Below are positions 16,913 to 25,404 of a stretch of DNA of 64,000 bases, in pieces; within the stretch, counting starts at the first letter, position 1; each line of letters opens with the position of its first letter. Under the pieces are notes generated by a model. That model was not told the DNA's origin and made no database searches. It saw only the letters and a program-made list of their open reading frames with translations. The translations under genes and the position numbers were made by a program. The DNA is from Variovorax saccharolyticus (GTDB lineage Bacteria; Pseudomonadota; Gammaproteobacteria; Burkholderiales; Burkholderiaceae_C), in contig NZ_JASZYT010000005.1 in assembly GCF_030316765.1 (NCBI RefSeq), positions 248,001 to 312,000 of the forward strand, read 5' to 3'.

Positions 16913-18217
16913 ATGCTGCAGCCCATGCCTCCCATCAGCAGCGTCATCCAGCATCCGCAGCGCGTGGAGCTGCACAACGAAGTCCACGCCCGCCCGCCGG
17001 AAGCGCTGACCGGCGCCTTGCGCATCGCGCATGTCGTGATGCTGGCCGACGCGGCGCAACGCACGCAGAGCCGGGCGCATCTTGCACGGCTGTTGCGCGA
17101 CCATCATCTGGCGCCGCCCGACGAGACCACCACGCATCTGCGGGTCGAGGTCGGATCGCTTCGATTGCGCTGGGAGCTGCACACCGAGTTCGTCACCTGG
17201 ACGTTCACGCTGCATGAGCCCGCGCAGGACAGCCCTGCTCGCCGGCCCGCCAGCGCGATCGATGCGGTGCCGCACGACTGGCTCGGCGGGCTTCCCGGGC
17301 AGTGCCTCTGCAGCCTCAACCTCTGGGTGTTCGCAGCCCGCGGAAGCGTCGGCGACGTCCGTGTCAGGGAACTGCTGAACGAGCAGGCGCTGGTGGGCTC
17401 CAGCGTGGCGGGCGAGCAGGCGCAGGTGTACACCGACTTCGCCATCCATGCGGACGGCTCGTCCCGCATCCTGCTTTTCGCGGACCAGCTGCAGCCGCGC
17501 CGACTCGGCCGGCTGGTGCAGCGGATCCTCGAGATCGAGACCTATCGAATGGCGGCCCTGCTCGGGTTGCCGGCGGCGCGGCAGGCAGGCGAGGCCCTGG
17601 GCAGTGCGGAAGGCGAGCTGGCGGCACTCGCCCAAGCCATTCGCAGCGCGGACCGCGATGCGGAACCCGTCCTGCTGGACCGGCTCACGCGCCTCGCCGG
17701 GGAGGTCGAGAGCCAGCATGCCGCCACCCATTCGCGGCTGTCGGCGAGCAGCGCCTATTTCGAGCTGCTGGACCAGCGCATCGTGCAGATCTCCGAGGCC
17801 AGGCTGGGGGGTCTTCAGAGCATTGCCGAGTTCATGGACCGACGCCTGACCCCGGCGCGCAAGACATGCGAATGGGCGGTGCGGCGACAGGACTCGCTGT
17901 CCCAGCGCGTCTCCCGGATGAGCAACCTGCTGCGCACCCGCGTGGAGATCGAGCAGCAGCAGAGCAGCCAGGCGCTGCTGGAGGCCCTGAACCGCCGGCA
18001 GGACCTGCAGCTGAAGCTGCAGGCCACCGTGGAAGGACTTTCGGTCGCGGCCATCACCTATTACATCGTCGGCCTCGTCAGCTACCTGGCCAAGGGGGCG
18101 CAGGCCATCGGTTGGCCGCTCTCGCCGGAGACCACGGCCGCGCTCGCGATTCCGCTGGTGGCGGTCAGCATCTGGTGGTCGCTGCGGCGCCTGCATCGCA
18201 GGATGTTCGTCCACTGA
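16913..18217 (+). CDS. DUF3422 family membrane-anchored protein
   Basis: A 434-residue protein. The N-terminus PQRVELHNEVHARPPEAL is the diagnostic opening of DUF3422. A long helical region with RMSNLLRTRVEIEQQQSSQ precedes two C-terminal membrane helices (near residues 375-395 and 408-425) and a basic end, a topology that resembles CorA-like proteins. Its function is unknown; in proteobacteria it is often found alone. An ATG at 16925 (MPPIS) is an alternative start. The gene converges on the HbpS/GlcG-like gene. Confidence 0.88.
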   Translation: MLQPMPPISSVIQHPQRVELHNEVHARPPEALTGALRIAHVVMLADAAQRTQSRAHLARLLRDHHLAPPDETTTHLRVEVGSLRLRWELHTEFVTWTFTLHEPAQDSPARRPASAIDAVPHDWLGGLPGQCLCSLNLWVFAARGSVGDVRVRELLNEQALVGSSVAGEQAQVYTDFAIHADGSSRILLFADQLQPRRLGRLVQRILEIETYRMAALLGLPAARQAGEALGSAEGELAALAQAIRSADRDAEPVLLDRLTRLAGEVESQHAATHSRLSASSAYFELLDQRIVQISEARLGGLQSIAEFMDRRLTPARKTCEWAVRRQDSLSQRVSRMSNLLRTRVEIEQQQSSQALLEALNRRQDLQLKLQATVEGLSVAAITYYIVGLVSYLAKGAQAIGWPLSPETTAALAIPLVAVSIWWSLRRLHRRMFVH

Positions 18218-18256
18218 CCCTCGAGCAGCATGATCCGCTGGCTTCGGCGTCGCCGC

Positions 18257-18682
18257 TCAGCCCGCCGCCAACCCGGCCGCCTGGACCCCCGCGATGCAGA
18301 TGGCCTCGTCCTCGTCTCCCGTGCCGCCGCTGGCGCCCACCGCGCCCAGCACCCGGCCCTGGGCGTCCTTGATCAGGACAGCCCCCGTCTGCGGCAGGAA
18401 GCGCCCGGCCGAGGTGGCGGCGAGAGAGACGAAGAAGTTCGGGTTGCCCTTGGCCCGTTCGCCCAGCAGGCGGCTCGACACCCCCATGCCGACCGCGCCC
18501 CAGGCCTTGGCCTGGGCGACGTCGAAGCGGAACATGCTGGCGCCATCCTCGCGCGCGAAGGCCTTGAGGTTGCCGGCATCGTCGAGCACCGCGATGCCCA
18601 TCGGCTGGTAGCCGGCCTGCTTCGAATGGGCGAGCGCGGCGGTGATGATCTGGTTGGCTTGTGCAAGGGTCAGTGAGCTCAT
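18257..18682 (-). CDS. HbpS/GlcG family (DUF336) protein
   Basis: A 141-residue protein covering the whole DUF336 domain: LTLAQANQIITAALAHS, MGIAVLDDAGNLKAF, MGVSSRLLGERAK and the glycine-rich end GAVGASGGTGDEDEAICIA. Family members bind haem or act as accessory subunits and are often encoded next to catabolic enzymes. It has no signal peptide. It lies 27 bp after the ThDP enzyme gene and closes the Bug-ThDP-HbpS operon. Its role there is unknown. Confidence 0.87.
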   Translation of the reverse strand: MSSLTLAQANQIITAALAHSKQAGYQPMGIAVLDDAGNLKAFAREDGASMFRFDVAQAKAWGAVGMGVSSRLLGERAKGNPNFFVSLAATSAGRFLPQTGAVLIKDAQGRVLGAVGASGGTGDEDEAICIAGVQAAGLAAG

Positions 18683-18709
18683 GGTCGTGTCGTCTGGCAG
18701 TGAATGGAA

Positions 18710-20446
18710 TCAGCCCGGGGCGGGCAGCGGCATGAAGGCTTCGAAGCCGAAGCGGTTCATGCTGCCGAAGGCCGGCGCCGCCGGGTGCGGCACGAAGCGC
18801 GTGCGGCAGTCCAGCACCGACGGCAGGCCCGAGGCCAGCGCGCGCGCGAGTGCCGGCGCCACCTCGTCGGCGCGGGTCACGGTCTCGCCGAAGCAGCCGA
18901 AGCCGCGCGCGATCGCCGCGTAGTCCGTGCCTTCGAGGCCGGTCGCGAATTCGAAACCGAGCTGCGCCTTCTGGCCCTGGCGGATGATGCCCCAGGCGGC
19001 GTTGTTGTGGATGATGCTGACCACCGGCAGCCCGGCCCGGCGGGCGGTGTCGAGTTCATTCAGCGTGAAGCCGAAGGAGCCGTCGCCCGTGATGTTGAGC
19101 ACCGCTTTGTCCGGCTGCTGCAGCTGCAGCGACATCGCATAGGGCAGCCCGAAGCCGAGGTGGCTCATGCCGGGTTCGTGAAAGCGCGTGCGCACCGCAT
19201 CGACCGGCGTGAAGTCGTTGCTCCAGAAGGTGGTGTGGCCGCCGTCGAACACCGCCAGCGCGCCGGCCGGAAGCGCATCGGCGATGGCCTTGGCGAGCGC
19301 GGCCGGATGCATCGTCGGCTCGGAGGCGTCGCGCGCCATCGCGTTCAGGCCTTCCTCGTAGTGCGCGCGCAGCTCGCGAATGCCGGCCAGCCAGCCGGAT
19401 GCCTGCGCATTCGTCGGTGGCGCTGTCGCGAGCGCGGCCAGCAGGTCTTCCAGCGCCGGCCGCGCATCGGCCTGCATCGCGACCTCGTGCAGCGCCGGAT
19501 GGCCCAGCGCGCCGGGGTCGATGTTGATGCTGATGGTGCGATGGGAGCGGCGGGCGAAAGGCCCGCGCGCGTCCCACATCCAGGACGAGAAGCGGCAGCC
19601 GACGCTCAGCACCACGTCGGCCTGCTCGAAGGCGCACCGGATCGCCTCGCCCGCGATCAGGCCGCCATGGCCGATGAAGTGGGGGCTGTCGCTGGCGATG
19701 ACGCCGAGCGCCATCTGCGTGGGCACCACCGGCGCGCCGAGCCGCGCGGCGATGGCGCGCAGCGCCTCGACGGCGCCGCTCGCCACCACGCCGCCGCCCG
19801 CCACCACCAGCGGCCGCTGCGCGCCGCGCAGCAGGGCCGCCGCCTGCGCGACCGATTCGGCCGCGGGACGCGGGCCGAGCACCGCCCGGTAGCGCGAGGG
19901 CGGCAGTTCGAATTCATCGTCCGGGTAGTCGGTCGCGGCCGACAGCACGTCCTGCGGAATGTCCAGGTGCACCGGCCCGAGGCGGCCCGACAAGGCCTCC
20001 CTGAAGGCGCGGCGCACCAGTTCCGGCAGGCGGCGCGGGTCGTGCACGACCGCATTCCAGCGGGTCAGCGGCGCGAAGACGGCCTGCGTGTCCAGGTCCA
20101 TGAACATGCCGCTGTGGGGGTAGGCGGCGGCGCGATGCTGGTTGGTCGTGATCGCCAGCAGCGGCAGGTTGTTGTTGAACGCCACGCCCATGCCGGACGC
20201 CAGGTTCAATCCGCCCGGGCCCATCTCGCCCAACGCGACGGCCATGCGGCCCGAGCCCGCATGCACCGCGGCGGCCATCATCGGCGCGGTCGCTTCATGC
20301 CGCACGCCGACGAAGCGCACCGCCTCCTGCTGCGACAGGGCATGCATCAGCGGCGCGAGCTTGCCGCCCACGATGCCGAAGGCGAAAGGCACCTGCTCGA
20401 TCGCCAGCAGGCGCACCAGGGCCTGGGCGGCAGTGAGTCGGGGCAC
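18710..20446 (-). CDS. Thiamine-diphosphate-dependent enzyme (acetolactate synthase/benzoylformate decarboxylase type)
   Basis: A 578-residue enzyme with three ThDP-family domains. The PYR domain has the catalytic Glu in VRHEATAPMMAAA, the central domain contains PLVVAGGGVVASGAVEAL, and the PP domain has the GDG-to-NN cofactor motif starting at GDGSFGFTLNELDTA. The start is GTG at 20446, giving VPRLTAAQALVRLL; GAGGA lies 9 bases upstream and the Bug gene stop is 5 bases away. It probably acts on a 2-oxo acid (decarboxylation or carboligation). The Bug protein in the same operon suggests the substrate is imported. Confidence 0.87.
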   Translation of the reverse strand: MPRLTAAQALVRLLAIEQVPFAFGIVGGKLAPLMHALSQQEAVRFVGVRHEATAPMMAAAVHAGSGRMAVALGEMGPGGLNLASGMGVAFNNNLPLLAITTNQHRAAAYPHSGMFMDLDTQAVFAPLTRWNAVVHDPRRLPELVRRAFREALSGRLGPVHLDIPQDVLSAATDYPDDEFELPPSRYRAVLGPRPAAESVAQAAALLRGAQRPLVVAGGGVVASGAVEALRAIAARLGAPVVPTQMALGVIASDSPHFIGHGGLIAGEAIRCAFEQADVVLSVGCRFSSWMWDARGPFARRSHRTISINIDPGALGHPALHEVAMQADARPALEDLLAALATAPPTNAQASGWLAGIRELRAHYEEGLNAMARDASEPTMHPAALAKAIADALPAGALAVFDGGHTTFWSNDFTPVDAVRTRFHEPGMSHLGFGLPYAMSLQLQQPDKAVLNITGDGSFGFTLNELDTARRAGLPVVSIIHNNAAWGIIRQGQKAQLGFEFATGLEGTDYAAIARGFGCFGETVTRADEVAPALARALASGLPSVLDCRTRFVPHPAAPAFGSMNRFGFEAFMPLPAPG

Positions 20447-20451
20447 GGTTC

Positions 20452-21441
20452 TCAGTCCTCCGCGGTGAAGCCGGTGGCCCGCACGATCGGGGCCCATTTG
20501 TCGAAGCCGGCCTTGACCAGCCGCGCGAACTCCTGGGGCGACTGGTGGACCGGCTGCAGGCCGTGGGTGGCCAGCGCGGCGACCAGGTCGGGCGCCTGCA
20601 GGGCTTCGCCGACCAGCGCGTTGAGCTTCAGCACCAGATCGGGCGGCGTCCTGGCCGGCAGGAACCAGCCCAGCCATTCCTGCACCGCGATGTCCTTGTA
20701 GCCCTGCTCGACCATCGTCGGCACTTCGGGCAGGAAGGGCGAGCGCTCGGCACTGGTGATCGCCAGCGAGCGCAACTTGCCCGAGCGCACGTGCGGCATC
20801 ACCTCGCCGATCACGTTGAAGCTCACCGGCACTTGGCCGCCCATCACGTCGTTGAGCAGCGGAGCGCCGCCGCGATAGGGGATCGCGCTCATCTCGATGC
20901 CGGCCGCCTTCTGCAGCATCATGCCGGCGAAGTGCAGCGCCGAGCCCGCCGCCGGCACGCCATAGGTCGCCAGCTTCGGGTTGGCCCTGGCCCATGCCAC
21001 GTAGTCGGCCACGGTCTTGACCTCGACCGGCAGGCCGGGCCCGGCGGTGAACGAGAAGGCGTAGGTCACGGTCGAGCAGACCGGCGCGAAGTCGGTCAGC
21101 GGGTCGTAGTTGAGCTTCTTGTAGGTGTGCGGATAGAGCGTCATCGGCGAGCTCGGGATCTGCAATATGGTCAGCCCGTCGGGCGCGGCGCGCTTCACGT
21201 ACTCGACCGCGATGCGCCCGCCGGCGCCGGTACGGGCCTCGACCACCAGGCTGGTCGCATAGCGGCCGCGCAGGCGCTCGGCGACCGGGCGGGCCACGTT
21301 GTCGCCCATGCCGCCCGCGGGAAAGCCCGAGATGATGCCCGCGTTGCCATTCAGCTGCGCCCATGCCGTGCGTCCGAGGCCCAGGCTGGCCAGGGCGGAC
21401 AGTGCCGCGCCGCCCTGCAGCAGTTCACGTCGATTCCACAT
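20452..21441 (-). CDS. Bug family binding protein of the ThDP-enzyme operon
   Basis: A 329-residue periplasmic protein. The export signal is RRELLQGGAALSALASLGLG (about residues 4-23), cleaved near AWAQ. The ligand loop is ISGFPAGGMGDNVARPVAERL, with GMGD in place of the usual GG-D arrangement. The Shine-Dalgarno context CCGGAGACAAGCA is identical over 12 bases to that of the Bug gene at 8338-9312. It is first in the operon and divergent from an AraC regulator. Its likely ligand is the organic acid used by the ThDP enzyme. Confidence 0.88.
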   Translation of the reverse strand: MWNRRELLQGGAALSALASLGLGRTAWAQLNGNAGIISGFPAGGMGDNVARPVAERLRGRYATSLVVEARTGAGGRIAVEYVKRAAPDGLTILQIPSSPMTLYPHTYKKLNYDPLTDFAPVCSTVTYAFSFTAGPGLPVEVKTVADYVAWARANPKLATYGVPAAGSALHFAGMMLQKAAGIEMSAIPYRGGAPLLNDVMGGQVPVSFNVIGEVMPHVRSGKLRSLAITSAERSPFLPEVPTMVEQGYKDIAVQEWLGWFLPARTPPDLVLKLNALVGEALQAPDLVAALATHGLQPVHQSPQEFARLVKAGFDKWAPIVRATGFTAED

Positions 21442-21594
21442 TGCTTGTCTCCGGTTCGTCGGCGCCTGGGGCTTTGCATCTGCCGACGCTCTGTCGTTGA
21501 TTGAACGGGGTCCAGCTTAGGGACACGGCGGGCTTGCCACCATGGACGAAAGTGAGAGCTTCTTGTAGATTTCCGGCCTCCACGGCGCCGTTCC

Positions 21595-22497
21595 ATGCGA
21601 TCCAGCAATCTTCTTGTCGTCCCGTTCCGCGAAGTGCGTCACTTCATGCCGGAGGACAGCCTGCATGTCGAGTCGATCCGCGTGCGGGCGCAGCAGCATC
21701 ATTGGAGAATTCCGGCGCACCGGCACGAGGAGCTGCACCAGTTCCAGCTGCTCACCGACGGCGCGATGGTCGGCACCCTGGACGGCGAGCGCCATGCGCT
21801 GCGAGCCCCCGCGGCCCTGATGATCGCCCCCGGCGCGGTGCACGGCTTCGACTACGAGCCGGACAGCGCCGGCACGCAGGTGAGCGTGCCGAGCCGCGCC
21901 CTGGCTTCGCTGTGCGAGCACTCGCCGGTCGTGGCGCAGCGGCTGGGGCAGACGCGGGTGCTCGATGCCGCGAACCTGGGCGACCATGCCGCTGAATGCG
22001 CCCGGCATTTTTCGGTGGTTGCCGACGAGTTCCAGTCGCAGCGCATCGGCCGGGCCGAGGCGCTGCGCTCCCACGTCGTGCTGCTGGCCCTGTGGTTCCT
22101 GCGCCAGGAGGCGGCCGCGACCGGTGTCGGCCGGCGCCAGGCCCTGCGCGACACGCTGGTGCAGCGCTACCGCGCGCTCATCGAGCGCCACTTCCACGAG
22201 CATCGCCCGCTGGCCTTCTATGCCGAGGCCCTGGATGTCACGGCCGACCACCTGAGCCGCGTCTGCAGGGCCGTGGCCAGCAGCAGCGCGCTGGCGCTGC
22301 TCCACGAGCGCGTGGTGCTCGAGGCCAGGCGGGTGCTGGTCCATACGCCGATGTCGGTGTCCGAGGTGGCGCTGCACCTGGGCTTCGACGATGCCGCCTA
22401 CTTCAGCCGCTTCTTCAAGGCCGAGGTCGGCTGCGCGCCATCGGAATTCAGGCTGCGCATCGCTGCGGGCACGCAGGCGGTGCCGGCCCGGCCCTGA
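21595..22497 (+). CDS. AraC-family transcriptional regulator (PobR-like)
   Basis: A 300-residue regulator with an N-terminal cupin-like sensor (IPAHRHEELHQFQLLTDG, then LMIAPGAVHGFDYE) and a C-terminal double helix-turn-helix (FYAEALDVTADHLSRVCRA; VSEVALHLGFDDAAYFSRF). The layout matches AraC regulators of aromatic-acid operons such as PobR. It is divergent from the Bug-ThDP-HbpS operon across about 150 bp, so it most likely controls that operon in response to the imported acid. Confidence 0.88.
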   Translation: MRSSNLLVVPFREVRHFMPEDSLHVESIRVRAQQHHWRIPAHRHEELHQFQLLTDGAMVGTLDGERHALRAPAALMIAPGAVHGFDYEPDSAGTQVSVPSRALASLCEHSPVVAQRLGQTRVLDAANLGDHAAECARHFSVVADEFQSQRIGRAEALRSHVVLLALWFLRQEAAATGVGRRQALRDTLVQRYRALIERHFHEHRPLAFYAEALDVTADHLSRVCRAVASSSALALLHERVVLEARRVLVHTPMSVSEVALHLGFDDAAYFSRFFKAEVGCAPSEFRLRIAAGTQAVPARP

Positions 22498-22512
22498 GCG
22501 GCGCCGGGCGCT

Positions 22513-23157
22513 TCATCTCAACCGATAGCTGAGCCGCCGGCCGCCGGAGACCGTCGAGTCGAGCCCTATCCACTCGCCCTCCGGCGAGTACCAGAGATCG
22601 ATCGGCTGCGCCGGGCCGGTGATGCGCCAGCGCGCGGCCACGACCGGCTCGCCGCGCACGTCGATGGTGCCGTTGCCCAGCGGCTTCAACTGCACGTTCT
22701 CGGCGCGCCCGGTTTGTGCGTTGAACAGGCGCGCCTGCTTCAGGATCGCCGGGTTCCAGTAGGCGAAGCTCATCACGCAGCCATCGAGGGCCTGTGCTGC
22801 GGTCTCTCCCGGGGCAGCCGTGCCCACGGCGTCGGCCCGGACCCGGCTGATCTTGCCGTTTTCTTCCGTGGTGGCGGCGAGGCCGGTCAGGCAATTGCCG
22901 CGCCACTGCTCGACCGCGTGATGGCGGTAGCGGTAGGCGACGATCCCGAGGATGCGGACCACGAAGCTGGCTTCGCTGCTCACTTGCCTGTCGCTTCCCG
23001 ACGCGGTGCTGCTGAAGAGATGGTCGCCGATCGGCTGGTCGTCGAGCGTCACCCGGAAATCCCATTGGCGCGCGGTGTCCGCCCGCGCGGGCGCGACGCC
23101 CGCGACCAGTGGGCCGAGCACGATCAGCGCGGCGATCGGTGCGCGGCGGCTAGCCAT
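22513..23157 (-). CDS. DUF6134 family exported protein
   Basis: A 214-residue protein with a signal peptide (ALIVLGPLVAGVAPARAD). The mature part contains WDFRVTLDDQPIGDHLF, VRILGIVAYRYRHHAVEQW and GEWIGLDSTVSGGRRLSYRL, the pattern of DUF6134, a beta-rich family of unknown function that commonly sits beside a DUF2878 membrane protein, as here. It overlaps the end of that gene by 8 bases, so the two are translationally linked. Confidence 0.8.
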   Translation of the reverse strand: MASRRAPIAALIVLGPLVAGVAPARADTARQWDFRVTLDDQPIGDHLFSSTASGSDRQVSSEASFVVRILGIVAYRYRHHAVEQWRGNCLTGLAATTEENGKISRVRADAVGTAAPGETAAQALDGCVMSFAYWNPAILKQARLFNAQTGRAENVQLKPLGNGTIDVRGEPVVAARWRITGPAQPIDLWYSPEGEWIGLDSTVSGGRRLSYRLR

Positions 23158-23704
23158 GCCTCGGCTCCGGGACGGCTACGCCATCGAAGCGGCTCGACAG
23201 CCAGACCAGCGCCGGCAGCGCGAATGCCCAGCCGAGGGCCAGGGCAAGCAGCGCCGGACGGGCATCGACGAACTGCGCGGCGCCGAGCCGGACGCCGGAG
23301 GCGAAGGCCAGCGGCCCGGCCACCGCACCCAGCAGCGCGGCCAGCCAGAGCCGATGCCGAAGCCAGCGCAGCGTGACGTTCAACGCGATCGCGAACAGGC
23401 CCCAGAGCGCCACGATCCAATAGGGCGCGAGGCGCGCGTCGAACTGGCCCGATGGATAGATCACGCGACCCATGGCCGTGTGCACCGACTCGGTGGCAAA
23501 GCCGATCAGCATCGCAAGCCCGATCAGGCAGGCTTCGCGCCGCGGGCGGGCCGATACGACGAGGTGCCAGCCGATCGCTGCCAGTACGCAGGCGGTGCCC
23601 CACAGGGGAATGTGGCGCGCCGCAGCGAATACCGCGGCGAACCAGGCCAGCTGGGACACGACGATGTTCGCGAGTCGGATGGTGGGCGTGGGCCGCTGCG
23701 TCAT
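23150..23704 (-). CDS. DUF2878 family integral membrane protein
   Basis: A 184-residue protein with about six membrane helices. The motifs VVSQLAWFAAVFAAA near the N-terminus and ESVHTAMGRVIYPSGQF in the middle are those of DUF2878. It is probably an inner-membrane component acting with the DUF6134 protein encoded immediately downstream. The start ATG at 23704 begins the hydrophobic protein; the longer frame upstream is arginine-rich and lacks membrane character. No function is established. Confidence 0.82.
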   Translation of the reverse strand: MTQRPTPTIRLANIVVSQLAWFAAVFAAARHIPLWGTACVLAAIGWHLVVSARPRREACLIGLAMLIGFATESVHTAMGRVIYPSGQFDARLAPYWIVALWGLFAIALNVTLRWLRHRLWLAALLGAVAGPLAFASGVRLGAAQFVDARPALLALALGWAFALPALVWLSSRFDGVAVPEPRHG

Positions 23705-23878
23705 GGGTCGTTCCTTGGTGCAGCAGGCACGGATGCCGCCGCAGTCCCCTGTACGCACGGAGGCGCCGATTGGATTTGTCCGTCGCACGGCAAGGGCTCC
23801 GTTCGCGGACCGTGCACAGCGGGCTATGCTCGGCCCCTCGAGACGATTCGCAGCTCTCGATGCCCGAGGAGACGACGC

Positions 23879-24430
23879 ATGCATCGACGTGATGTCTTCC
23901 TGCTCTGCCTGTGCGCGGCCTGTCAGGTCCGCGCCCAGCCGGCGGCCGAGGCGCTGGCCGCGCAGCTGCGGGCCGGTCGCTGCGTGGTGCTGTGGCGCCA
24001 TGCCCAGACCACGCCCGGCGTCGGCGATCCGCTGGGCTTTCGTCTCGGGGACTGCGCAAGCCAGCGCAACCTGAGCGCGGAGGGACGCGACCAGGCACGG
24101 GCCGCGGGCGAATGGTTCAAGGCGCGGTCGCTGCGTCCGGCCGGGGTGCGTTCCAGTGCCTGGTGCCGATGCCGGGACACGGCCGACCTGGCCTTCGGCA
24201 GCCATGTGCACTGGGCGCCGCTCGATTCGACCTTCGGCCGCGCCGGCGAGCCGGACGGTCGCCGCCAAGCCCTGCTGGACCGCTTGGCCGCAATGCCGGC
24301 CGGCAGCTTCGAGGTCTGGGTCACCCACCAGGTGAACATCGGCGCCTTCACCGGAGAGTCGGTCGCCATGGGCGAGGCCGTGATCGTGGAAGCCGGGGGC
24401 AGGGTGATCGGTCGAAGCAGTTTCGGCTGA
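23879..24430 (+). CDS. Exported histidine phosphatase family protein
   Basis: A 183-residue protein with a short signal peptide (DVFLLCLCAACQVRAQ). The phosphohistidine motif is VLWRHAQTTPG, slightly divergent from the usual RHGxT (RHAQT). The second catalytic region is VRSSAWCRCRDTADLAFG and the late histidine is in WVTHQVNIGAF. Such periplasmic members hydrolyse phosphate esters; the substrate is unknown. The ATG has GGAGA upstream. The gene is divergent from the DUF2878/DUF6134 pair. Confidence 0.8.
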   Translation: MHRRDVFLLCLCAACQVRAQPAAEALAAQLRAGRCVVLWRHAQTTPGVGDPLGFRLGDCASQRNLSAEGRDQARAAGEWFKARSLRPAGVRSSAWCRCRDTADLAFGSHVHWAPLDSTFGRAGEPDGRRQALLDRLAAMPAGSFEVWVTHQVNIGAFTGESVAMGEAVIVEAGGRVIGRSSFG

Positions 24431-24482
24431 ACGGCTTGCGGCTCACAATGGAAGACTGCCCCAGAAGCCCGAGGAACCACCC

Positions 24483-24638
24483 ATGACCATCCCCAAAGTC
24501 CCCTCCGAGGACGATCCCGCGCAGCTTCCCGTGGAGCCGGAATTTCCGACCGATGCCGATCCGACCAATCCCCATACGGACGAAGGCACGCCGGCCGTGG
24601 ACGAGAACGCTGCCGGCTTCGTCAAGGAAAAGCTCTAG
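24483..24638 (+). CDS. Small acidic hypothetical protein
   Basis: A 51-residue open frame with a good Shine-Dalgarno (GAGGA, 7 bases before the ATG). The product is strongly acidic and proline-rich (PVEPEFPTDADPTNPHTDEG) and ends in FVKEKL, so it is probably disordered. The frame lies in a gap of nearly 300 bp on the same strand as its neighbours. I do not recognise a family. The ribosome binding site and biased composition argue that it is translated, but its function is unknown. Confidence 0.55.
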   Translation: MTIPKVPSEDDPAQLPVEPEFPTDADPTNPHTDEGTPAVDENAAGFVKEKL

Positions 24639-24725
24639 GGCGGCCTGAAACCCCGGCCGAGCGCCGGTTGCCGGTATCGGAGAAAATCGCGGGTCGCCGC
24701 CGCAAGGGCGGCATTGTCTGGAGCG

Positions 24726-25370
24726 ATGGTGACCTGGTCCAACTGGCTTGTGTTCTGCGGTGTTTCCTTGTTCATGGCCTTCACGCCCGGCCCGGCCGTG
24801 CTGCTGGCGGTCTCGAACTCCGTGTCGGTCGGCGCGCGCCGCGCCATGTGGGGATCGCTCGGCAATGCAGTCGGGGTGTTCCTGGTCTCGGCGGTGGCGA
24901 TGGCCGGACTCGGCGTGCTGCTGAGCAGTTCGGCCACGGCCTTCATGGTGCTCAAGCTGGCGGGTGCGGCCTATCTCGTCTATCTCGGCATCCGCCAGTG
25001 GCGCAGCGGCACCAATGCCTTTGCCGACACGCGCCGTTCGCCCGATGAATCCGCGCCGCCCGCGACCCTGCGGCTGTTCGGCCACGGCCTCACGGTGGCG
25101 CTCACCAATCCGAAAAGCATCCTGTTCTTCTCCGCGCTGTTCCCGCAGTTCCTGACGCAGGGCGCACCCGTGGCCGAGCAGTTCTTCGTGCTGACGGCCA
25201 CCTTCGCCGTGTTCACGGTGCTGTCGCATGCCTTCTACGTGCTGCTGGCGCGGGGCATGAAGCACAGCTTCTCCGACCGGCGCCGCGTGCGGCTGTTCAA
25301 TCGGGTCTCGGGCACCGCCTTCGTGCTGCTGGGGCTGGGCATGCTGCGCCTGCGCAACCGGCTCGGATGA
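24726..25370 (+). CDS. LysE/RhtB family amino-acid exporter
   Basis: A 214-residue protein with six hydrophobic segments. The conserved opening FMAFTPGPAVLLAVSNSVSVG and the mid-protein LTVALTNPKSILFFSALFPQF identify the LysE/RhtB exporter family (homoserine, threonine, lysine or other small metabolites). ATG 24726 follows GGAG closely; a TTG twelve bases upstream also extends the frame but is less likely. The gene stands alone between the small acidic protein and the patatin lipoprotein. Confidence 0.9.
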   Translation: MVTWSNWLVFCGVSLFMAFTPGPAVLLAVSNSVSVGARRAMWGSLGNAVGVFLVSAVAMAGLGVLLSSSATAFMVLKLAGAAYLVYLGIRQWRSGTNAFADTRRSPDESAPPATLRLFGHGLTVALTNPKSILFFSALFPQFLTQGAPVAEQFFVLTATFAVFTVLSHAFYVLLARGMKHSFSDRRRVRLFNRVSGTAFVLLGLGMLRLRNRLG

Positions 25371-25404
25371 TCGCCTTGACGCAGATGTCGCTCGCAGTGC
25401 CGGC

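Noticed and set aside
24714..24725. TTG start for the LysE-family gene
   Set aside because: ATG 24726 is preceded by GGAG and gives the normal family N-terminus.
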